The notes under the pieces are model-generated. The model was not told where the DNA came from. It saw only the letters and a list, made by a program, of their open reading frames with translations, and ran no database searches. Positions 51,761 through 63,149 of a stretch of 64,000 nucleotides of DNA are shown piece after piece. How positions within the stretch are numbered: the stretch's first letter is position 1; each line of letters opens with the position of its first letter. Source of the stretch: Podarcis raffonei (taxonomy: Eukaryota > Chordata > Lepidosauria > Squamata > Lacertidae); the NCBI RefSeq assembly GCF_027172205.1, contig NC_070604.1:2790001-2854000 (forward strand). The letters are read 5' to 3'. The position numbers and the translations under genes are program-made.

Positions 51761-52575
51761 CCTTTACCCTTTTTATCCTATTACCCTGATTACAGCGGTA
51801 GTTTTCTGATACTCCTGCCTGCTGCCTTTCGGTTTATTTACTGCGCGTCGCTTGTGACTCCTCTCCTCAATATCGGCACCCAGAGCTGTGTTTCGTGGAA
51901 ATAAATGCACTCACACCCTTGTGAACAGGTCTTTGGGGTTACATGCATTTTTATTGAAGGAATGAAGCAAAAGCAGCAAAAAGTCCTGCAGCACATTTTA
52001 TCCTGCAGCATAAGCTTTTACAGACTAGTGGCAACATTGTAAGATGCATTGCATGAAAGCTTATATCACGTTTTGGTGTTTAAACTGCTGCAGGACTTCA
52101 AACTAACACAGCTGCCTCTCTGGAAATTGGTATGAAGGTGACCAAGCTTAGTTTTGTAGTCTCAAAGGCAATAATAGTTTATGGTGATTCATATGATTTA
52201 ATATAAATTATTATGTTTTGAAAATTTCACTAGAATTTACAGATGTGACAAAGTTTCAGTCTCCTTCTCACACCCAATCCTGTATTTCCCAACCTTTTCC
52301 CGACCGTGGCTCCCTTCCGACCTTGTTTCCTTCCTGTGCACACCCCCCCCCATAGACAATGGGGCGGGGGGCAATAAGTAAAAATAAAAATCAATACAAA
52401 TCTGAGGTTCTGCCCCCCAACAAAAGCATTTCCCCTTCAAAAATCCTGGCTATGCCCATACTCCCCCATCCCACCAGTAAAAAAGTAGCTATTTAAATGT
52501 TTGTTTGTAAATAGAATGTTTTATTTATAATTTTTACAAAATACAATTATATAAAATGATAGGAACATAATGAAA

Positions 52576-52735
52576 TATTGTTGAAGCAGAAAAACATAGA
52601 ATCATCATTCTAGTGCAGCCCCTGCAATGTAGGAAACTCAGCTAAAGCATCCATGACAGATGGCCATCCAAGCTCTGCTTAGAAGCTTTCAAGGAAGGAG
52701 AGTCCACAACCTCCCAAGGGGATCCATCTTCCATG
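52576..52735 (-). mobile_element. CR1 LINE 3' end fragment
   Basis: Reverse complement of the CR1 3' region: ATAGAATCATCATTCTAG, then AAAGCATCCATGACAGATGG. It lies within an older hAT-like element. Confidence 0.75.
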
Positions 52736-52919
52736 TATTATAAAAAGTAAACAATACTTATTTGTCCCAAGAGGGAGAAACCTACAGATACAGTCCAAAA
52801 GGCACACAGAAAGTTCTGTATATTTGGGAGAATTTTAAAAAGCAAATGGTCCTCACTGACTTGGTTCAAAAAGATCTTATTCGGAGGAGCCTTGGCTGCC
52901 TAGATAAAACTCTATAGTC

Positions 52920-53701
52920 CACAGGTTTTCAACCTTTTTGAGTCCACGGCTCCCTTGGCCAACTACATTCTTTCTGCGGCACCCCTGTGGGGCTCAGGAG
53001 CCCAGTTATGTCCCCCCTTGCCTGCAGAGCTGGCAGCTTCTCGCCCCTTTTCGAAGACCCTCCCTTGTGGAGAGTTCCCTCAGCCTCCTCTCTTTTCTTC
53101 CTCTCCTTGGGAGTCCTCCAGGCAGCAGCTGCCACTGCCCTTGATCTCTGAGCTGCCCCAAAGAGGTGCCTCCTCACACTGCTCCACAGGGGCCTGGGAA
53201 GAGGATGTCCCCAGCCTTAGTAGCCCAACAGAGACTGGCCAAATGTGAGGCCAGCACCTTACCTTGGGTGCTGCCGGGCATGCATGGCAGAAAGGCTTCC
53301 CTTCAGCACCAGACACTTGGCTCCCAGGGAGGCATTACACACAGCAAGCACAAGAAAGGCCAGCGCAGTGCCTGCCTGCCTGCCCACCCAGCCTGCCACT
53401 TATCTGTCCATTCCCACCAGCAAGGGCAGGTAGACTGGCTGGCTGGGCTCCCTCACTAACTTGCTTGCTTACTCCCAGGCCGCCTCTGCTCCTGGCAACC
53501 AGCACCCCCTGGTCAGCCCCAGAGGTACCACTTGTGGAGTTTGTAGGCAGGGCTGCTGAAACAAACAAGCCTTTGGGAGACAGATGCGATAGGACATCAA
53601 AGGGGAAGGAAAGAGGGACTGAGGCCAGTGTTGCCTGCGGCACCCCTGACCATCACTGAAGGTACTCCAGGGTGCCCCGGCACACTGGTTGAAAACCACT
53701 G
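52920..53701. mobile_element. hAT-like non-autonomous element, 782 bp
   Basis: The left terminus CACAGGTTTTCAACC is inverted relative to GGTTGAAAACCACTG at the right, like Charlie-type ends. The flanks CTATAGTC (52912-52919) and CTATAGCC (53702-53709) form an 8-bp duplication with one mismatch. GC-rich interior ORFs have no recognisable domain. Confidence 0.82.
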
Positions 53702-54189
53702 CTATAGCCTCACACACCCTTACCTGGGAGTAAGGCCCACTGAACTGACTGTGGCTTTCTTCTAAGTAGACACTTAGCTAGGCGCTGGGGTGGATTGCAC
53801 TATGCTCCTTGCAGAGTTAGGCCCAGACTGCCATTGGACCCAGCACTAGCGGCAGCAACAAACAGCTCTTGCTCGCCCAACCCATTGCCACTCCACCACC
53901 GCACTTACCTGACCTGGGTGTTCAGGATCGGGAGCCCCAGCGATTGTCCTCTCCTGCTGGAAACAAACCAGGACTGCTCCAAGAAAAATGCATGTGGCAA
54001 AAAGGAGCGCTAGACCCAGAATTATTTTTTTTAAAAAAAGATTTTTTTTCTTCTGTTCTCACTTCCTTCTGTGGTCTCCTTGCCTTGTGCTGTGGCCCCC
54101 CCATTTATGCAATTTATAGCTGTGCTCCCCTTGGAATATCCCAGGGGCCCCTGGGGGGCCATATTCCCCCCTGTTGGGAAACACTGCTG

Positions 54190-56210
54190 TATACTATCCT
54201 TACCAATTTCCACGGAATTTGTTCATTGTTTAAGACGAGGATGCAAGTGTCAGACGAGGCAACTCGTTTACTTTTTAAAGTATCTTCTAATCTGAATGGT
54301 TCTGACAGTTACAATACTTAACTGAGGATCAGATGGCACTTTAGTATCTTAAAATGTTGTGCTAGAAGGAGTTTAGAGACTTTAATTACAGGGCTTGACA
54401 ACCTGATCCCACTAACTATGCCTACTTAGACCAAATTTGTTTTGCATGGGCACTGCTTCTCTCGAAGTATGTTTTGGTCATTTCTAGATTAGATTACTGC
54501 AATGAGCTGCCCTTGAAAGCCATCTGGAAAAAGCAGTGGCGAGGGTCTGATGGGAGCCTTATTATGCAAGTATGACACTGGCTGTGTTGGCTTCCAGTGT
54601 TGGCGCTCTCAGTACAAGATGGTGATTTAAAGCCTACATGATTTGGGACCTTGGTATCTGAAAGACACTGTTCTTGTATGAACCTACACACATTACAGTA
54701 ATCACAAAAGGATCTCTTAAGCAGTAGTGCAGGAAGGGGTGTGGGGTGCCCAGGGTGGCACTGGGGCTGCAGGGTGCCCCAGTCACTGCCTCCTAGTCCC
54801 TCCTGGCCCCCCTCCCAGGCACCCTCCAGACTAGCAGAATACCCTGATTTGGCCTGTAGGTAACAGCCCTACGAAAAACATTCCCAATAGTGGTTTGCTT
54901 TACACAACAGACTCCCTCTTATTGTTGAAAAGAAGAATCCTTTCATGTTGCCAGATAATAAACAGAAAGGCTGAGGCTGCAATGCCTGCAGGGGGCTTTG
55001 CTAACTAGAGGGAAACCCCTCAGGGCAGAAGCGGGGAAGGAGCTCTGACTGGGCTCCTGGGGGTTTCCCAGAGTGGAGTGGCTGTGGAAGTGAAGCGGGA
55101 GCCAGAAATGTTGCGCTGGACCTGGGCTGGGCCTGGAAGGAGGCGCCTGTCTCCAGAGTCCTCTCACTGGGCCATGACACTTGCACCCCGTCAGGGAGGG
55201 AGTGGCCAGGCCCCATGTAGCCGCCGCCATCGTGCATGATGTTGTCGAGCCCCTGCCAATCCTAGAGAAGCTACCACTGCCCATCGACTGCTTGGCCATG
55301 TGGGTAAGTCAGCTCCAAAGGGCCCAATGCTGTCCAAAAAAGCAGTGCAGGAGGCAGGCTTTTTTGGCCAGCACTGGGCCGGCATGTACTAGCTGGGTCC
55401 CTCCTGGGAGGGACGAATTTGCTTGGGCATTAAGAAACCTGGTAACTTGCTTCAATTGCATATTCAGGCAAAGGGGCAAAACAGCTAGGACCCAACTCTG
55501 TCTGATGATAACGAGGGCAGGGAAAGAAGTACAGGGCTCTTGGAAGTGGATGTATATATGACAAGTCAGTCTTGTGAGTATGTATTTTCAGTTAGACATA
55601 CACAGTTCAGGTTATAAAGGGAAAGTCCTTCCTATTTGCCAAGTATACACAATTCCTATGCACAAATAAACTGCCTATTGAGTTGTGGGGTACAGTTTGC
55701 ATAATGACTGGAAAGCTGAAGAAATGCAAATGTTGTTGTATGACAATGGAGGGTGTTTTTGTGTGTGTGTATTCTTGAAAGTTTTGCAATTGTTTCCCCC
55801 CTTACTAGGAAGCCTGCTTTGCTTTCACTGTATTTCTGATGAAAATTTGTGTTTTGTCCTTGAAATCAGTAAGCTTTGTAGGCGAATTATTCTACTTTAT
55901 TATGAAGTTACTTTTAAAATGGCCTTCCTACTGTGTTTTGAGAAATGAAAGAATAGCAGAAGACTGGATAATTCCATGATGCTGTGGTGCATGTTAAATA
56001 ACTTTATCCGGCATAATTTCCTGGGATTTGCATAGTGAACTTTCATCAGCTGCAAAAAGCATTCCAGTGACACAGACCAGGCTAAATTGAGAGGCCCAAT
56101 ATGCAGTGAAGTGAGATTGGAGGGAGGCAACTGCAAGAATGGAAACAAGGAAATGAGTTGTTTTAGCAGGATGACTTTCTGTGGAAATTTACATAATTGC
56201 CACTCTAGCA
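54190..56210. other. No gene seen
   Basis: GC-richer patches around 54720-54800 and 55000-55400 give ORFs without domain features. No splice-bounded exon was recognised. Confidence 0.45.
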
Positions 56211-56212
56211 CA

Positions 56213-56931
56213 GTGTTTCTCAACCTTTTCTGACCGTGTCCCCCTTCCAACCTTGTTTCCTTCCTGTGGCCCCTCCTGTCCTACCGGTAGAAAGGTAGCT
56301 ATTTAAATGTTTTGTTTTGATAAAGAAAAATAGGGGTGGTTTGCTTTTGCTGCCCCACCCCCCAAGGGACTGAGTCCCCGAAGTCCATGATCGGTCAGAG
56401 ATGAATGGATGGAGGCAGGATGCAGCGAAAGCAAGGCAGATCTTTATTTCTCTGTTGCAGCAGAGTCCCGTCCCCCCCCAGCAAGGAGGCAAGAGAGACC
56501 CAGAACCAAGAAGAAACATCTCTTTTAAGGGTTTTCATTTTGGTGTGGAGAAGGACATCCCCTCTACAACAGTCAGAAATTATATCACACATAAGGTTGG
56601 GTTCTGTTTTTTTTTTTACTGTGGCTCAGGCCACAGGTGTGATATTTCTGAGGATTTAGCAAGTTTTACATAGTTCCAGACACAGTTTACACAGTCTTGT
56701 GCCGTGGCCCCCCATTTACACAATTTTCACCTGAGGCCACCTTGAAATATCCTGGGGGTCCCCAGGGGCCGTATCTGTGACAAATGAGTTTTAATAAAAA
56801 AAATGTTCTATTTACAAATTAAACATTTAAATAGCTACCTTTCTACCTGTAGGACAGGAGAGGCCACAGGCAGGAAACCAGGTCGGAAGGGGGCCACAGT
56901 TGGAAAAAGGTTGAGAAACACCGTTCTTGGT
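56213..56931. mobile_element. hAT-like element with long inverted ends
   Basis: CAGTGTTTCTCAACCTTTTC and the inverted AAAAAGGTTGAGAAACACCG are the ends. The homology continues inward about 100 bp (AGCTATTTAAATG in both orientations). No target duplication was found, so two head-to-head copies are possible. Confidence 0.65.
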
Positions 56932-57512
56932 GTAAGCTCTATAAACTTTTGTGTTTACTTTTTAGTAAAGTTGCAAAGGATTGCACTTAGTAATGTTATT
57001 AAAATGATTGCTGCAATTTTCAGTCTACCTAGAAGGGAATGAGGGTTGACCTGTACAGTAAACATCTTATAGGTAAGGAACATAAGACACGTGAAACAGT
57101 TAAAACTACAGTAAATCTACTTGGTGTCTAAATTCATTGATTCAAACTAGCAGTTCATTCTGTTAAAGTAGGAAATGGGACACAAAACAACTGTGCCCAT
57201 TTAGATACCTTTTTTTTGGTACTTCTCAGCACCAGTCAAGTAATCTTGAACTCAAACTGCAGGAAATACTTGGAATTCCACTGTAACAATATCCAGCAGA
57301 GAATATTTAAGTAGTATTAAGTTTCAAATACCTAAAGCAAAATGCTCTTCAAGCATCATAAGCAGTTGCAGCTTATAAGAACTAGTATAATCTAGTTTCT
57401 TTTTAGCATTTCCGAAATGAGGCATAGTTTTAATTTTGTCACCAGAAATTTACTGCAGGGGGGAAATGAATATTGCATTTCATTAAAGATTGTCTAAACT
57501 TTAGTATCCCAG

Positions 57513-57600
57513 GTAAGGCTGGGCGATATCTAATTTTCAACATATCACCAGCTAAACATCACAATATTTTAATATATCACGATATATGGGTCTAACTCTT
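57513..57600. repeat. Interspersed repeat of unknown class
   Basis: GGCTGGGCGATATCTAATTT then TTTTAATATATCACGATATA. Same family as 61703 and 36060. Confidence 0.45.
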
Positions 57601-57946
57601 AAACTGACAAATTTTTACTTACTTTTAACGTATTGTTACAACCGTTGTGTTATAGTACTACTGTACCAGTAATGTTTAAATTAGCACATTTTGTCTAAAA
57701 ATAAAGCTGTAGAAGTAATCAGTAGCATAGATATCAACACCAGTTATTTGATTGTTTGTTAATTTTCTTTTCTACACCAGGCCAAAATAGAAAAAATAGA
57801 ATGAATAAATTTTAACAAAACAAAAGATTTTTAAATATTTTTATTGCAAAAAATGTGCATTTCTTTTATAAACCAGGCTAAACCCCCAGTAACACCAATA
57901 CGATATAATTTTTTTAACAACAGGAATCTTGTCTTCAGCTTCTCTA

Positions 57947-58075
57947 TAGAATTATAGAGTTGGAAGAGAACCTGAGGGCCATCTAGTCCAGCTCCCCTGC
58001 AATGCAAGAATCTCAGCTAGATCATACATGACAGATGGCCATTCAACCTCTGCTTAAAAACCTCCAAGGAGTGGT
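57947..58075 (-). mobile_element. CR1 LINE 3' end fragment
   Basis: Reverse complement of the CR1 tail: ATAGAATTATAGAGTTGGAA followed by CATCTAGTCCAGCTCCCC and GACAGATGGCCATTCAACC. Confidence 0.8.
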
Positions 58076-58632
58076 TGGTTGGCTGGATGCTCTCATTCTC
58101 TCTGTGTTGCTCAGAGTAGGAAAGCCTCCTGTCTGACCAGTTACCAGGAACGTGCTTTGAGACTGTGTGACAAGCTGATAGAAATATCCCCAGGAGTCCC
58201 TCTAAATTAATGTGGAACGATAGGGGTGTCTGTAGGACAAGAAAGAGGGTGGCTTTGAGAGTTTGGTGAAACCATGTAGACCATGTGAACCAGCCTCCAC
58301 TGCATTGGATGGAATAGTTTCACATGCACCAAGTGGAATAAAACAGGTTGATGTGATAGTATGCTAATTTTGGTGAAACCTTTGCTTTACCTACTAACAT
58401 ACATGAAAGTGAGTGGAACACAAAGGGACCTCTTTATCAGATCCTGGTGAGAATAAGTTTGATCACAGTCATTCATACATTGGTAACATTCTGATAAGAT
58501 CATCATACTATGCATAGTAGAACTACCTCTGAAATGCAGTGCTATAGAGTTCTGAACAACCCAAAGGAAAAACAGAATACTAGCTTTATGTCGATTGCTC
58601 AGACTCAGTTCACCTTGTTGGGCTGATATATA

Positions 58633-58772
58633 CCGTATTTTTTGCACCGATCCCTCTTGCTCTTCTGGCTTCAGCGATAGCTGCGCAGCTGCATTCGCTC
58701 CATAAGATGCACACACATTTCCCATTACTTTTTTGGAGGGGAAAAGTGCGTCTTATAGAGCGAAAAATACGG
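58633..58772. mobile_element. Short TA-flanked DNA transposon, same family as 36865
   Basis: It starts CCGTATTTTTTGCACC and ends with CGAAAAATACGG, flanked by TA at 58631-58632 and 58773-58774. The inside shares GGCTTCAGCGATAGCTGCGC with the longer copy but holds only one partial palindrome unit. Confidence 0.8.
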
Positions 58773-58787
58773 TATATTTTGCTTATA

Positions 58788-58968
58788 TATATTTTTTATT
58801 GAATTTAAATATTACATCACAAAATTTAAAAGAAAATACACCACCCATCGGTTAACAAAAATATGTTGTATAGAAAGTAAAATGTTACTAAAAAATAGAT
58901 GTTACCTATACATAAAAGAAAGTTCTTTCATTCTTTAAACCCTTAAATTACATCCTCCTGTATGAACC
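58788..58968 (-). mobile_element. L1 3' end fragment
   Basis: TTTTTTATTGAATTTAAATA with following AC-rich 3' UTR-like sequence is the reverse of a lizard L1 tail. It is interrupted at its far side by the SINE composite. Confidence 0.5.
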
Positions 58969-58979
58969 TGCCCACAATA

Positions 58980-59052
58980 GGGTAAGGGTAAGGGTACCCC
59001 TGCCCGTACGGGCTGGTCTTGCCAGACTCTAGGGTTGTGCGCTCATCTCACT
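58980..59052 (-). mobile_element. SINE 3' tail fragment
   Basis: About 73 bp equal to the tail part of the SINE at 60018, from GGTAAGGGTACCCCTGCCCG to CGCTCATCTCACTC, then a sudden switch to unrelated DNA. It is preceded by the outer duplication TGCCCACAATA. Confidence 0.88.
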
Positions 59053-60017
59053 CGTAACTAATAATAATGACGTTACCCAAAATGCATATGCAGCCTGTAC
59101 TTAGTTGTAAACTGCTACTGTTTGATGCATAGTTTCTCAAGCCAACTTCACACTGACTGGAGTCCTGAAGCCATTCCTAATTTGTCTCCAGCCAAGGTGT
59201 GAACACAAACAGTAGTGAATTAAAGCGTGCTGATTTGAACTGCCTGGAGGAGAAAGCGCACCAGGGGGAAAGAACCTCACTGTGCTCTAAGGCAGTAACG
59301 TGAACACACCCAAATACATTAACTTTCTTCCCTTCAAAGGAAATTTCTGCAAAGAGGACATGAAAACAATAAAGTGCCACTGGTCACGCTTGGTGCTGTA
59401 TTAAAAATAGTTCCCAAGAATGGGTCTCTGCTTGCAGAGGTGAGAATGAATGTTATGCCTTTTTCATACTGCCAAACGCAGTAAAAAATAAATTTTTAAA
59501 AAGCCCAGGCCCAATCATGTTGTGTTTCAATAATACTGTGAGTTGTCAGTCCTAAAACCTCCACATACACACTGGTAAGGAGATTTGAGAGTGAAATGTG
59601 ACCGCTGTCTTTTAGCTACGGAAGAGAAGCAAGACAGAAAATGCGTGCCGGTTACTTGAACTACAGAACTAGGCTTGGAGCCAAGACTGTGTCCGCACTC
59701 AATGGGGAAATCCTGTTGTCTTTCAGGTGCAGGAACAGCAGTTGCATAGGCAAAGGAGAAAGTCTGTTTCACTTCCATTGTCCTGATTGCAGAAGTGAAT
59801 TTTCAAGGAAAATCAGTCAGCCATTTTATTCTGGCCAGTTCCAGTTGTGTTTCCATTCCTATTAACTTTTGTTAAATGTCCCAGATGTTTTTACACATAT
59901 GTATTGACTTATGAGTCATTGAATTTGTAATTCTAAAAGTTATAAAGAATTAGCATTTCCAATAGCAATATTGTGTCATTTTTTAATGATCCTAATCATG
60001 CATGAATGTTTTATTCT
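59053..60017. other. 965-bp spacer inside the SINE composite
   Basis: Unique-looking DNA bracketed by two SINE tails. A 74-codon plus-strand ORF (59641-59865) contains CRNSSC and HCPDC, a possible but unconvincing zinc-binding pattern. It is probably transported flank DNA rather than a gene. Confidence 0.4.
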
Positions 60018-60382
60018 TTAAAGGTAAAGGTAAAGGTACCCCTGCCCGTACGGGCCAGTCTTGCCAGACTCTAGGGTTGTGCACTCATCTCACTCTATAG
60101 GCCGGGAGCCAGCGCTGTCCTCAGACACTTCCGGGTCACGTGGCCAGCGTGACAAGATGCATCTGGCGAGCCAGCGCAGCACACGGAACGCTGTTTACCT
60201 TCCCGCTGATAAGCGGTCCCTATTTATCTACTTGCACCCGGGGGTGCTTTCGAACTGCTAGGTTGGCAGGCGCTGGGACCGAACGACAGGAGCGCACCCC
60301 GCCGCGGGGATTCGAACCACCGACCATGCGATCAGCAAGTCCTAGGCGCTGAGGTTTTACCCACAGCGCCACCCGCGTCCCT
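60018..60382 (-). mobile_element. tRNA-derived SINE, full-length
   Basis: Reverse orientation, CCCGTACGGGC subfamily, with the complete tRNA head ending CGCCACCCGCGTCCC. Its head-side flank TGCCCACAATA (60383-60393) is not matched next to its tail; the match lies 1.4 kb away at 58969-58979, beyond a second SINE tail. Confidence 0.92.
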
Positions 60383-60597
60383 TGCCCACAATAAGTGTCC
60401 AGCAAAAGACTAGCTCTGTGTCCTCTCAACTTCAGAGATATAGTGGCTGCATGCATTGGGTCAGGTTTTCCCCTGCCCCGGACTTTGACACTCTTCTCTC
60501 AACCAGCCACATGCGAAGTTGCTTATTTGGCCATATATGCTTTCTACTTCCAACAGTTAAGTTAGTCAGGCAAGAGATGGAGAGAAGCTTGTTTCTA

Positions 60598-61285
60598 AGA
60601 CTGCAATCCTATACACTTAAACTTGGAATTAAAATCTCATCAGACTTGGATCACACCCATAGCATACATTTAAATCACCCCTATACCATTTTAGGGGACG
60701 CGGGTGGCGCTGTGGGTTAAACCACTGAGCCTCTTGGGCTTGCCGATCAGAAGGTCGGCGGTTCGAATCCCCACCACAGGGTGAGCTCCCGTTGCTCGAT
60801 CCCTGCTCCTGCCAACCTAGCAGTTCAAAAGCACATCAAAGTGCACGTAGATAAATAGGTACCGCTCCGGCGGGAAGGTAAACGGTGTTTCTGTGAGCTG
60901 CTCTGGTTCACCAGAAGTGGATTAGTCATGCTGGCCACATGACCCGGAAGCTGTATGCCGGCTCCCTCGGCCAGTAAAGCGAGATGAGCACTGCAGCCCC
61001 AGACTCGGCCACGACTGGACCTAACGGTCAGGGGTCCCTTTACCTTTACCTTTATACCACTTTAGCAGTCATGGTGTCTCCCAGAGATTCCTAGGAAATG
61101 TAGTTGTTAAGAATGCTGAGGGTAGCTTTGTGAGTGGTCTCCTCTCAACAGCCATTACAAACTGCAGTTCTCGGGATTCCTTGCAGGAACCAATGACTGT
61201 TAAAGTGGTATAGGGGTGATCTAAATGCATGCTGTGGATGTAACTTTACTGTGGCTTATGCTTAAGTATACATGGATAGGATTAA
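60598..61285. mobile_element. Palindromic MITE interrupted by a SINE
   Basis: The left arm CATTTAAATCACCCCTATAC is repeated inverted at the right as GTATAGGGGTGATCTAAATG. Without the SINE it would be about 330 bp. The limits are approximate. Related copies are at 12655-12840 and 50185-50325. Confidence 0.6.
60695..61052 (+). mobile_element. tRNA-derived SINE nested in a palindromic MITE
   Basis: Full-length: GGGACGCGGGTGGCGCTGTG head, B box GGTTCGAATCC, tail CCCTTTACCTTTACC. It is flanked by TATACCATTTTAG (60682-60694) and TATACCACTTTAG (61053-61065), 12 of 13 identical. Confidence 0.93.
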
Positions 61286-61702
61286 GCTGTAAATCATTCT
61301 TTAAAGATGAACATTCAAATGTTATTGGGGTTTTAATAGGTGATGTAGTACACCATCAAAATAACTTTTTCTCCATCATGGACTGGTTGAGCAAGATCCA
61401 GTAGTTCCAAGATTCCTTTTGCGGGAGCTGTGTGACGTCGGGGATCAATAACAATGAGGCCCAAAAAGGCTACCTGATTAATTGTGGTTCCTTGTGGGCA
61501 CCATACAGTTCCTCTACTACAGTGGTTCTCAATTAGCTAATTACTGAGGACCCCTTATTTTTCACAAGGCAAGCCACGGACACCCTACTTTTGAAATTTT
61601 TGATAACTCTATGGTAGTTACCTCTGCAAAGCAATTTTTTGAACAAAATGTGGGGTGGCTCCTAATAAGCAAAGGATTTTAGGTGCACTAAAAAGCAGAC
61701 TA

Positions 61703-62450
61703 GGGCTGGGTGATAGCTGGTTTTCAACATCATGGTATGTTGTTGTTTAGTCGTTTAGTCGTGTCCGACCCTTCGTGACCCCATGGACCAGAGCACGCCA
61801 GGCACCTCTGTCCTCCACTACCTCTGCAGTTTGGTCAAACTCATGCTGGTAACCTCGAAAACACTATCCAACCATCTCGTCCTCTGTTGCCCCCTTCTCC
61901 TTGTGCCCTCCATCTTTCCCAGCATCAGGGTCTTCTCCAGGGAGTCTTCTCTTCTCATGAGGTGGCCAAAGTACTGGAGCCTCAGCTTCACGATCTGTCC
62001 TTCCAGTGAGCACTCAGGGCTGATTTCCTTAAGAATGGATGCGTTTAATCTTCTTGCAGTCCGTGGGACTCTCAAGAGTCTTCTCCAGCACCATAATTCA
62101 AAAGCATCAATTCTTCGGCGATCAGCCTTCTTTATGGTCCAGCTCTCACTTCCATACATCACTACTGGGAAAACCATGGCTTTAACTATACGGACCTTTG
62201 TTGTCAAGGTGACGTCTCTACTTCTCAGGATGCTATCTAGGCCTGTCATTGCCCTTCTCTCAGGTGGATCACGTTTGGTCAAAACTCTCCACTATGACCT
62301 ATTCATCTTGTGTGCCCTGCTCGGCATAGTTCATAGCTTCTCTGAGTTCTTCAAGCCCCTTCGCCACGGCAAGGCAGTGATCCATGAAGGGGACATCATG
62401 GTATATCGGCAGCTAAGTATCATGACATCCTGATGTACCACGATGTGTGC
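61703..62450. repeat. Interspersed repeat of unknown class, split by BovB
   Basis: GGGCTGGGTGATAGCTGG precedes the BovB, and ATCGGCAGCTAAGTATCATG follows it. Together they match the copies at 36060 and 57513, so the BovB came later. Confidence 0.55.
61739..62392 (-). mobile_element. BovB (RTE) LINE, 5'-truncated, with perfect TSD
   Basis: The minus strand carries an open frame (62282-61818) reading KAMVFPVVMYGSESWTIKKA, then RRIDAFELWCWRRLLRVPRT and LRLQYFGHLMRREDSLEKTL, the BovB ORF2 C-terminus. The tail ends in the BovB 3' end (reverse of GTTGTTGTTTAGTCG). A perfect 12-bp duplication ACATCATGGTAT flanks it at 61727-61738 and 62393-62404. BovB is the LINE whose machinery mobilises squamate SINEs with related tails. 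Confidence 0.93.
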
Positions 62451-63005
62451 TTCCCCCCCCCCCACAAAGATGGACCAGGCGGTGGTAAAGGGGGGGGAGT
62501 CCTTTAAACTTCTCCCTTGAGAGGAGTGCAACTGCACGCCTCTCAGTGGAGAAGTGTGGCACAGCGTTCACTTCCCTAGCTGAGGGCTGAGGGGGTCTGG
62601 GATGCCTTACCTCCCAGCTAGCAGAGAACTACAGTCTATATCTCTGCTCTCCACAAAACTCTCCTTCCTGACTGCTTCCTCTGGACTTTTTAAGCTCAGC
62701 AGTTCCAGGAGATCTTCATAGGTCCCAGGTGGTGCCATCTGCTTGCTGCTCCACCCATCTCTTACCTTGCCTGATTACACTGTTACCCTGGCCACTTACA
62801 GGTAACTCACAACATACGCACATTTAACTTGCGCACATTCAGCTTTAAACACTTTGGAAAAAATGTTAAAAAAAATTAAAAGGGAAAAGGGGTGGGTATC
62901 CAAGAAAAAAGATTTTGTCAATCCCAGCTGTGGAGTTGGTAAAGCTGTAGGTTGCAAAGGAACAACTGAGAGGCTTAGAATGTACTCTTGATTGTTCCTC
63001 TATAA

Positions 63006-63141
63006 CGGACTTCTTCAACCTCAGCCCTCCAGATGTTTTCGGCCTACAACTCCCATGATCCCTAGCTAGCAGGACCAGTGGTCAGGGATGATGGGAATTG
63101 TAGTCTCAAAACATCTGGAGGGCTGAGTTTGAGGAAGCCTG
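63006..63141. mobile_element. Palindromic hAT-like MITE
   Basis: It is a near-perfect hairpin with CCCTCCAGATGTTTTCGGCC and its complement. A perfect 8-bp duplication CTCTATAA lies at 62998-63005 and 63142-63149. Confidence 0.88.
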
Positions 63142-63149
63142 CTCTATAA

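Larger units (their letters stand above)
52268..54186. mobile_element. Older hAT-like element hosting CR1 and hAT insertions
   Basis: The left part (TTTCCCAACCTTTTCCCGAC) and right end (TTGGGAAACACTG) match the two ends of the element family at 56213-56931. If they are one element, it carries a CR1 tail (52576-52735) and the 782-bp hAT (52920-53701). The left boundary and unity are inferred. Confidence 0.4.

Noticed and set aside
53166-53659. Overlapping GC-rich ORFs around 53.2-53.7 kb
   Set aside because: They lie inside the hAT element at 52920-53701 and show no transposase or other domain.
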